Source: Halalkaliarchaeum sp036625675
GTDB lineage: Archaea; Halobacteriota; Halobacteria; Halobacteriales; Haloferacaceae
Direction: 5' to 3'
DNA length: 6,830 nucleotides
Assembly (NCBI GenBank): GCA_036625675.1
Contig: JAZKTH010000133.1
Location: 1-6,830, forward strand
Made by a program: the position numbers and the translations under genes. The notes below the pieces were generated by a model. That model saw nothing but the letters and a program-made list of their open reading frames with translations, was not told where the DNA came from and did no database searches. Shown here one piece after another: positions 1 to 5,657 of the stretch (position 1 is its first letter; each line of letters opens with the position of its first letter).

Positions 1-20
1 CCGGCCCATCGGCGTCCCGC

Positions 21-2060
21 TCAGGCGAGCCAGTCGTCCGGCGTTGTGTCGTAGTCGACGTCGGTCGCCGCGAGCCGGTCGAACAACTCCTCGTCGAGTT
101 CGTGTTCCTCGAATCTCTCGCCGTCGTACCGGATGCGCACGCCGACTTCGGTCCCCTCGGGCTCCTGCGAGCGCCTCCTGGCGACCTCGATCTCGCGGTC
201 GTCGTACTCCACGCGGATCGTCGCGAGGTTGACCGGTCGTCCCCACAGTTCGAAGACGCGCTCCAGCGTCGACCTCGCCTGCGGTTCGTCAAGCGCGACC
301 CCGTTGTACTGGTGGCCAAGCAGGAGCTCCCCGGCGTTGTCGAAGTTCCCGTCGTAGACGGCGATCGTCGGTTTCCCGAAGTTGGTGAACCGCAGCAGGA
401 GCTTCGTCTTCACGTCGGTCGCCTCCGTCGAGGTGACGTGGTACCCCTTCTTCGCCCGGGAGTACTCGTAGGTGAAGTAGTCGTTCTCGTCGACGAACTC
501 CTGGGTGAGGAACGCGTCCACGAAGGTCACGTCGTTGTGGCTCTCGCGCACCTCGAACAGCCGGTCCCACCCGGCGGTGTAGGGGACGTCCGCGACCGCC
601 TCCTCGACGCTCCCGTAACGGGCGTCGTCGAAGAGGTACCGTGCCCGCCGCTCGAGTTCGGACCGACTCACCCGATCCAGCACGCCCCGGTTCTGGGGTT
701 TCGACAGCGAGTAGTGCCGCTCCGCGAGGCCCTCGTAGGTGAGCAGTTTCCAGGGGTAGCGGTCGACGTCGACGTCCTCCTCGTCGGGATCGAGGTCGCC
801 CTCGCGGGTCCGCTTCGCGGCCGCGAGCGTACGAGCGTCCACCCGGGGGTCGTCCGGCTCCAGCCGGTCGAGCGCCCCGGTTCCGAGGTCCGTCACCGTC
901 TCGTCCGGTTCCAGGAGCTCCCTGACCCGACCGAGGTCCACCGTCTCCTCGAAGTTCTGCCAGGTGACGCCCTCGACCCGGAGCAGCGCGTCCAGCACCT
1001 CCCGGCGGTTCGTCCGGTTCTCGACGTACTGCCACAGCTCCATCCCGAGCTTGTACGGGTTCAAGCCGGGCGATCCCAGCACCCGGGCCATGTGGTCCGC
1101 GTAGGTGAGAAACTCGTCGGCCCCGGCGAACCCCTCGTCGGCCATCATCAGCGACTCCCAGTAGCTCGCCCACCCCTCGTTCATTACCTTCGTCAGCTTC
1201 TGCGGGGCGAAGTAGTACGCCTCCTCCCGGAGCATCGAGAGGACGTCCGTCTGCCAGTCCGGCCGTTCGACCGCCTTCTTTTCCTCCTCGTCGTATCGTT
1301 TCCCGTGCGCGAGCAGGTAGCCGAGCACGTCCCGGCGCGGCTCCGGGGGCGGGCCGTCGACCTCCCCGTCCAGCCACTCGTCGTCGAACACCGCCTCCCT
1401 GATCTCCTCGGACATACCGACCTCGGCGAGCCGTTCCCGGCGGTCCGGTGACTCCGCCCCCCGATCGTCCGGTCCGTCCGACTCCTCGGGTTCGTCCGAG
1501 AGCGGCCGGTACTGGTCGATCGTGTCCTGCAGCGGGAGGATCGCGTCGACGAACCGTTCCACCTCGCCCCGGTCGATCTCCGGATCCTCCACGTACTCCG
1601 CGATCGCGTCGGCGTGCCGCGCCAGCATCGCGGCGGCGTCGGGCCCCTCCTCCCCGCGGTCCGCGTACAGCCGGTACCACTCGTTCCGCCGGAAGAAGTC
1701 GGCGTGGGCCTCGACGTGGGTGATCACCGCCTTCTGGTCGGCGAGCGGGTTCGACTCCTGGAGGAACGCGTTCGCGGGGTCGTCGTTGTTGACGATCTCG
1801 AACGCCTTCCCCAGGCCGTGCTGGTCCCGCTTTCGCTGGCGGTCGTACTTCATCCCCCAGCGCCAGTGGGGATATCGCTCCTGGAAGCCGTCGTAGGCGA
1901 TGAGCTCGTTCATCTCCTCGTGATCGACGATCCAGTAGTTCACCGGGTACGGGTCCAGCCCGAGCTTCCGCGCCAGGTTGCGCGCCTCCCGGACCGGCTC
2001 CGAGAGCTCCGTCGCCTCCCGTCTCGCGAGCATGCGCTCGTCCCTGTAGGCGTCACTCAT
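21..2060 (-). CDS. spoVR: SpoVR family protein (long haloarchaeal form)
   Basis: A 679-residue member of the SpoVR/YcgB family, probably cytosolic: no signal peptide or membrane segment is visible. The molecular function of the family is unknown; it is linked to spore cortex formation in Bacillus and to the PrkA-YeaH stress module elsewhere. Family hallmarks seen here are GLDPYPVNYW (34-43), YPHWRWGMKY (63-72), FEIVNNDDP (87-95), HVEAH followed by DFFRRN (115-126), YFAPQKLTKVMNEGWASYW (283-301), GLNPYKLG (332-339) and LLLRFTNFGKPTI (554-566). At 679 residues it is much longer than bacterial members (roughly 470-510, from memory). The extra length lies mainly in an acidic stretch near 186-240, a block near 347-470 and the C-terminal tail. 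The ATG at 2060 is chosen because it has a GGAG nine bases upstream and the conserved region begins soon after. It is last in the operon, 25 nt after yeaH. Family call is firm; biochemical role is not known. Confidence 0.95.
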   Translation of the reverse strand: MSDAYRDERMLARREATELSEPVREARNLARKLGLDPYPVNYWIVDHEEMNELIAYDGFQERYPHWRWGMKYDRQRKRDQHGLGKAFEIVNNDDPANAFLQESNPLADQKAVITHVEAHADFFRRNEWYRLYADRGEEGPDAAAMLARHADAIAEYVEDPEIDRGEVERFVDAILPLQDTIDQYRPLSDEPEESDGPDDRGAESPDRRERLAEVGMSEEIREAVFDDEWLDGEVDGPPPEPRRDVLGYLLAHGKRYDEEEKKAVERPDWQTDVLSMLREEAYYFAPQKLTKVMNEGWASYWESLMMADEGFAGADEFLTYADHMARVLGSPGLNPYKLGMELWQYVENRTNRREVLDALLRVEGVTWQNFEETVDLGRVRELLEPDETVTDLGTGALDRLEPDDPRVDARTLAAAKRTREGDLDPDEEDVDVDRYPWKLLTYEGLAERHYSLSKPQNRGVLDRVSRSELERRARYLFDDARYGSVEEAVADVPYTAGWDRLFEVRESHNDVTFVDAFLTQEFVDENDYFTYEYSRAKKGYHVTSTEATDVKTKLLLRFTNFGKPTIAVYDGNFDNAGELLLGHQYNGVALDEPQARSTLERVFELWGRPVNLATIRVEYDDREIEVARRRSQEPEGTEVGVRIRYDGERFEEHELDEELFDRLAATDVDYDTTPDDWLA

Positions 2061-2089
2061 TCGCTCTCGCTCCGTTCGTGGATGCTCAT
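2057..2089 (-). CDS. 10-codon mini-ORF bridging yeaH and spoVR (possible coupling peptide)
   Basis: Reads MSIHERSESE and then stops. Its ATG overlaps the yeaH stop codon as ATGA (2086-2089), and its own TGA overlaps the spoVR ATG, again as ATGA (2057-2060). A GGAGGA lies nine bases before its ATG, inside the last yeaH codons. The layout would let ribosomes pass from yeaH to the mini-ORF to spoVR by termination-reinitiation. Alternatives are chance, or an ancestral spoVR start at 2089 lost through a one-base frameshift (natural or sequencing error), since one inserted base would join this frame to SpoVR. The geometry is directly visible; whether it is translated is inference. Confidence 0.3.
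   Translation of the reverse strand: MSIHERSESE
2070..2073 (-). promoter_or_regulatory. Shine-Dalgarno-like GGAG before spoVR
   Basis: GGAG on the minus strand, nine bases before the ATG at 2060. It is a partial match to the archaeal GGAGGTGA consensus and lies within the mini-ORF. It supports the chosen spoVR start, though it is weaker than the sites at 2099-2104 and 3411-3417. Confidence 0.45.
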
Positions 2090-3402
2090 TCGGTCTCGTC
2101 CTCCGTGCTCAGGATGTCGTAAATCGCGTCGGTCACGCCCGTCCCGTCGGCCACCCGCGTCACCGCGACCCCGTCGGAATCGCCGAACGCCTCCAGCAGT
2201 TCGTCGGCGTGGGTGGCGTTGACGGCGCCGCCGCCGGGCTGTGTCTCCACGTACGCGTGGAGGTTGGCGTCGATCTCGCGGATCATCGGGATCACGCGCT
2301 CTCGCGTGTCGTTCGCGGAGTTCTCGCTGTCCCCGGCCGCGAAGACGTATCGGTTCCACTCGTCGAACGGGTATTCCTCCAAGATCTCGGCGGCCAGTTC
2401 GTAGGCCGCGGAGATCCGCGTGCCGCCGCCCGACTGGATGCCGAAGAACTCCCCGCGCTCGACCTCCCAGGCCTCGGCGTCGTGGGCGACGTACCGGAAC
2501 TCGGCCTCGTCGTACTTCCCCGTGAGGTACCAGTCCAGCGGGGTGAACACCCGCTCGACCAGCTCGCGCTTCCGCTCGCGCATCGAGCCGGAGACGTCGC
2601 GGATGTTGACCACGACGACGTTCTTCTGGCGTTTCTCGATTATCTCGGGGTAGCGGTAGCGCTCGTCCTCCGGGCGGAACGGGATCTTCCGGATACCCTC
2701 CCGCCGCAGGCGAACCGAGACCGGCTCGCGCTCCACGTTCGCCTCGAGTTCGTCGAAGCTCGCCCACCGGTCCCGCTCCCCGGCCGGCAGGTCCGACGCG
2801 GCGTCGGCGATCCACGCCCGGGAGACGGGAATCCTGTTCTCCCGCGCCCAGCGGTAGACGTCGTCGACGTCCGCGCCCCTCACCCGCAGCCCCTCGCGGA
2901 CGTACTCCTCGTCGAAGTCCGTCGCGAGCTTCCGCCTGAGGCCGCGCTTGAAGAACTCGTCGAAGTCCAGCGTCGAGTTGGGGCCGCTCCGGGTGACGTC
3001 GGTGAACTCCCCCTGGATCTCCTCGACCACGCGTTTCCCTTTCGGCTCCAGGTCCAGGCCGAGTTCCTCGTCCAGCTCCGCCGCGAACTCCTCGGGATCC
3101 ATCTCGTAGTACTCGTGGTCCCCGCTTTCCTCCCCCGGCTCGCCGTCCTCGTCGCCGTCGCCGTCCCCCTGCTCGCCCGGGACCTCGACGGGCTGTCCCG
3201 GCTGTGCGCCCTCGCCTTTGCCGACGCCGCCCATCGAGCGCCGGTCGTACTCGAACGACGGGAGGTCGATCAGCTTCACCGGAACCCGGATCCGGTCGGG
3301 GGCGGACCCAGTCAGGTCGCCGTGGCTGATGAACTCCGAGAGGTCCTGCCGGCGCTTCTCGCCAACCTCCCGGAACCGCTCGAGGTCGTCCCTCAGTCCC
3401 AT
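2086..3402 (-). CDS. yeaH: YeaH/DUF444 family VWA-domain protein
   Basis: A 438-residue protein of the DUF444 family (E. coli YeaH, Bacillus YhbH), the usual partner of PrkA kinases and probably cytosolic. Residues 1-55 form the family N-terminal region (FREVGEKRRQDLSEFI, 10-25; RVPVKLIDLPSFEYD, 39-53). Residues 58-97 are a Gly/Asp/Glu linker of low complexity. A middle region holds DFDEFFKRGLRRKL (146-159), and the C-terminal half is a von Willebrand A domain. Its metal-ion-dependent adhesion site looks complete: DVSGS (D269, S271, S273), a Thr in GGGT (T328) and an Asp in AAGDSEN (D358). VWA domains of this kind bind protein partners through a divalent metal. The ATG at 3402 is preceded by GGAGGTG with an 8-nt spacer and overlaps the end of the second prkA gene by 10 nt; the same frame stays open further upstream, but only antisense-like arginine-rich sequence is found there. 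Likely role, by inference: VWA adaptor of the PrkA AAA+ proteins. Confidence 0.95.
   Translation of the reverse strand: MGLRDDLERFREVGEKRRQDLSEFISHGDLTGSAPDRIRVPVKLIDLPSFEYDRRSMGGVGKGEGAQPGQPVEVPGEQGDGDGDEDGEPGEESGDHEYYEMDPEEFAAELDEELGLDLEPKGKRVVEEIQGEFTDVTRSGPNSTLDFDEFFKRGLRRKLATDFDEEYVREGLRVRGADVDDVYRWARENRIPVSRAWIADAASDLPAGERDRWASFDELEANVEREPVSVRLRREGIRKIPFRPEDERYRYPEIIEKRQKNVVVVNIRDVSGSMRERKRELVERVFTPLDWYLTGKYDEAEFRYVAHDAEAWEVERGEFFGIQSGGGTRISAAYELAAEILEEYPFDEWNRYVFAAGDSENSANDTRERVIPMIREIDANLHAYVETQPGGGAVNATHADELLEAFGDSDGVAVTRVADGTGVTDAIYDILSTEDETE
2099..2104 (-). promoter_or_regulatory. Shine-Dalgarno-like GGAGGA before the mini-ORF
   Basis: GGAGGA on the minus strand, nine bases before the ATG at 2089. 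It lies in the Thr-Glu-Asp codons near the end of yeaH, where GAG-GAC codons are common, so it could be coincidental. It is a better match to the 16S anti-Shine-Dalgarno than the site directly before spoVR, which suggests that ribosome entry for the spoVR region may occur here. Confidence 0.4.
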
Positions 3403-5657
3403 TCGTGCGCCACCTCCCGGAGCACGAGCCGGCTGGTCAGCTCGGCGGACGCGGGCGAGTAGCCCCGGTCGCACAGCCGATCGATCGTTTGCTCTTTCAC
3501 CGTTTCCGTCTCCGTGTCGGCCGGGGGGTCGTCCCACTTGTCCGGGTCGAAGTCGGGGAACAGCCGCCTGACGTCGTCCCAGCTGTCGGCCTCCAGTACC
3601 GTCCGGATCACGGGCACCTCCCGGAGGTCGACGCCCTCGACGGCGAAGTCCTCGTCGCGGTGCTCCCAGGCGTAGCGGTTCAGCGCCGCGATCACTTTCT
3701 TTCGCCTGAACGCCGCCACCGGCTCCGTCGGCGCCCCGTCGTCGTAGTCGCCGTCGTCGAACCGGCCGAGGTGCTCGGTCTCGAACAGCTTCATCACCAG
3801 CGGATCCGGCTCCGCCTTCCCCCGGGGGGTGTCGACGGTGCCGTCGGTGTCCCACGCGTACACGTGCTCGACGTACTCGGCGACGGTCTCCTCGTCGACG
3901 CCGACGTCCGAGAGGATCGCGTCCAGGACGTCGGCCTCCTGCCGGTCGCGGACGTGCGATTTCACCGTCGCGACCCGGTTTTCGAACTCCGCCGCCTCCG
4001 CCCGGGAGAACACCGGCGCCGTCGCCACCCCCGTCGCCATCGCGTCGAGCACGTCGTCGGGCATGATCACGTCCTCGACCCGAAGCTCCGGGTGGGACCT
4101 GTCCCCCTCGCCCTCGAGCAATTCCGCGATCACGTCCCGCGTGTAGGTCACCGGAATCCCGCTTTGTCCGTCGTGGGCGTCCTGGACGTCGAATTCGAAC
4201 TCCCCGATCTCGCGGCGTTCGTCGCCCTCCTGGACGTACCCCCGCTCGAACAGGATCGCCTTCTCGACGAGGTCCAGATCGCCGGGCACGTTCTCCGCGT
4301 CCAGCCGACTCACGACGTCGTAGGTCGCCGCCGCGGCGATCGCGTGCGGCGCGAGTTCCCGGCTCCGTCCGGAACCGTCCCGGATCGGGACGTGAACCGC
4401 CTCCCGGACGCGTTCGTCGGGGTCGACGCCCTCCGCCGTCGCCCACACCTCGGTCTCGCCGGTCAGCTCCCGGTGGACGAGTTCGGCCTCCAGGCGGCGG
4501 TTGGTGAGATACCGGAACTCCTGCCGGTCCAGCCGGCGTTTGAGCGCCTTCAGCGGGTCGGAGCCGTCCCGGTCGGCGTACTGGTCGAGTTCGACGCCGA
4601 GATCCGGGTTCGAGATCACGACCAACTGCGTGTCGACGTCCATCCCGATCCCCTTGTCGAGCTTGACGCGCCCCTCGTCGGGAACGTTGAGGAGCTTCCG
4701 GAGCAGGTCGGCGTGCTGGCTCGCGTCCTCGACGACGGTCAACAGCCCGTTCCCCTGCGACAGTACGCCGTCGTAGGAGAACGCCTGTGGGTTCTTCCGT
4801 CCCCGGGAGTCGAGTTCCCGGAGCATCCCCGGCATCCAGGAGCCGACGAGCCGTTCCTTGGCCGTCCCGTCGTCCTCCGAGTGCAGGATGCCGATCCCCT
4901 GCCCCACGTCGACGACGTAGTTCTTCACGCGGCAGTGCGACCTGTCGGTCACCGCCGAGAACCGGTCGCTCCGGCCGGCCCGACGGTATCGCTCCTCCAG
5001 GAAGTCGTACGCCTCGCGGCTGAAGGGATCGAGTTCGCCCGGCACGGACAGTTCCCGGTCGGTCTCCGCCGACAGCGCGGCGACCAGCTCCTCCCGAACC
5101 TCCCGCGGGAAGGCCGAGAGCGGGTGCACCTGGACCGGGCTGGCGTACCAGTCGTCCTCGTCGACGTAACCGTCCCCGTAGCCGAGGCTCCGCTCGTCGG
5201 CGCCCCCGGCGACGTTCCACTCCAGGGTGTATCGCCGTCCCTCGGCGGTCCGGGAGTACCCCCGGAGGCCGTTCACCAGACAGCGCTTCAGCTCCGACTT
5301 CCCCGTGGCCGTCGGTCCGTCGAACCAGATGATCTTCTCCTCTTTCCCCCGGCCGGTCACGATCGCCCGGAGGTCGTCGACGAAGGCGTTGAGTATCCCG
5401 GTGTTGCCGAGCACCGCGTGTTCCCCGTCGCCGTACGGGTCGTCGAAGAACCGGTAGCGGGTCAGCTTCTCGCCCCGCTCGCGGACGGTCCGGGTGCCGC
5501 TCGCCTCGATCGCCTCCAGGAGGTATCCGGCCGCGCCGGCCGCGATCGAGGGGTTCCGAAACGCGGCCTCGACGTACTCAGTCAGGCTCATCGGGGGTTC
5601 GTAGGCCCCCTCGAGCGCCTCGTCGGCCGCCCGGCTGAACGCCTCGGCGTCAGGCAT
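3393..5657 (-). CDS. prkA2: Second PrkA-family AAA+ protein (divergent paralogue)
   Basis: A complete 754-residue PrkA-family protein, longer than E. coli YeaG (about 644). The N-terminal region starts with SLTEYVEAA (24-32), which fits the family start. The AAA+ domain holds the P-loop GPTATGKS (114-121; gene positions 5295-5318), a SPVQVHPL motif (173-180), AFSYDGVLSQGNGLLTVVED (292-311) as Walker B region, and a sensor-1-like ISNPD (348-352). The C-terminal half aligns by eye with the C-terminal domain of the first PrkA: SGIPVTYTRDVIAELL (499-514), YVEHVYAW (595-602) and the terminal GYSPAS helix (732-737). It has diverged where canonical PrkA has ATQE (here VPDE) and EAFxDR (here KALKRR, R375 the likely arginine-finger equivalent). 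PrkA proteins are described as Ser kinases, though an ATP-dependent protease activity has also been reported for the Bacillus one. The start overlaps the upstream stop by 8 nt (ATGCCTGA); a GAGG lies only 3 nt before it, so re-initiation is likely. The symbol's numbering is descriptive. Confidence 0.9.
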   Translation of the reverse strand: MPDAEAFSRAADEALEGAYEPPMSLTEYVEAAFRNPSIAAGAAGYLLEAIEASGTRTVRERGEKLTRYRFFDDPYGDGEHAVLGNTGILNAFVDDLRAIVTGRGKEEKIIWFDGPTATGKSELKRCLVNGLRGYSRTAEGRRYTLEWNVAGGADERSLGYGDGYVDEDDWYASPVQVHPLSAFPREVREELVAALSAETDRELSVPGELDPFSREAYDFLEERYRRAGRSDRFSAVTDRSHCRVKNYVVDVGQGIGILHSEDDGTAKERLVGSWMPGMLRELDSRGRKNPQAFSYDGVLSQGNGLLTVVEDASQHADLLRKLLNVPDEGRVKLDKGIGMDVDTQLVVISNPDLGVELDQYADRDGSDPLKALKRRLDRQEFRYLTNRRLEAELVHRELTGETEVWATAEGVDPDERVREAVHVPIRDGSGRSRELAPHAIAAAATYDVVSRLDAENVPGDLDLVEKAILFERGYVQEGDERREIGEFEFDVQDAHDGQSGIPVTYTRDVIAELLEGEGDRSHPELRVEDVIMPDDVLDAMATGVATAPVFSRAEAAEFENRVATVKSHVRDRQEADVLDAILSDVGVDEETVAEYVEHVYAWDTDGTVDTPRGKAEPDPLVMKLFETEHLGRFDDGDYDDGAPTEPVAAFRRKKVIAALNRYAWEHRDEDFAVEGVDLREVPVIRTVLEADSWDDVRRLFPDFDPDKWDDPPADTETETVKEQTIDRLCDRGYSPASAELTSRLVLREVAHEWD
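3411..3417 (-). promoter_or_regulatory. Strong Shine-Dalgarno site for yeaH
   Basis: GGAGGTG on the minus strand, eight bases before the ATG at 3402, embedded in the last codons (Arg-Glu-Val) of the upstream prkA paralogue. It matches the archaeal 16S-complementary consensus in all seven bases. This fixes the yeaH start and indicates independent ribosome loading in addition to coupling through the 10-nt overlap. Confidence 0.7.

Noticed and set aside
1..9. ATG on the minus strand just after spoVR, possibly the start of a further gene
   Set aside because: Only three codons are visible before the window edge and no ribosome site precedes it.
1..20. Possible transcription terminator after spoVR
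   Set aside because: Just 20 bases follow the stop codon; no T-run or convincing hairpin is visible.
102..1451. 449-codon open frame on the plus strand opposite spoVR
   Set aside because: Same composition effect; the opposite strand encodes clear SpoVR motifs and this frame has none.
289..1680. 463-codon minus-strand frame inside spoVR
   Set aside because: Low-complexity Arg/Gly-rich translation of a shifted frame of spoVR, with no recognisable domain.
3403..5220. Long in-frame upstream extension of yeaH
   Set aside because: The extension is Arg/Gly-rich shadow of the second prkA gene. The strong GGAGGTG site and the family N-terminus place the yeaH start at 3402.
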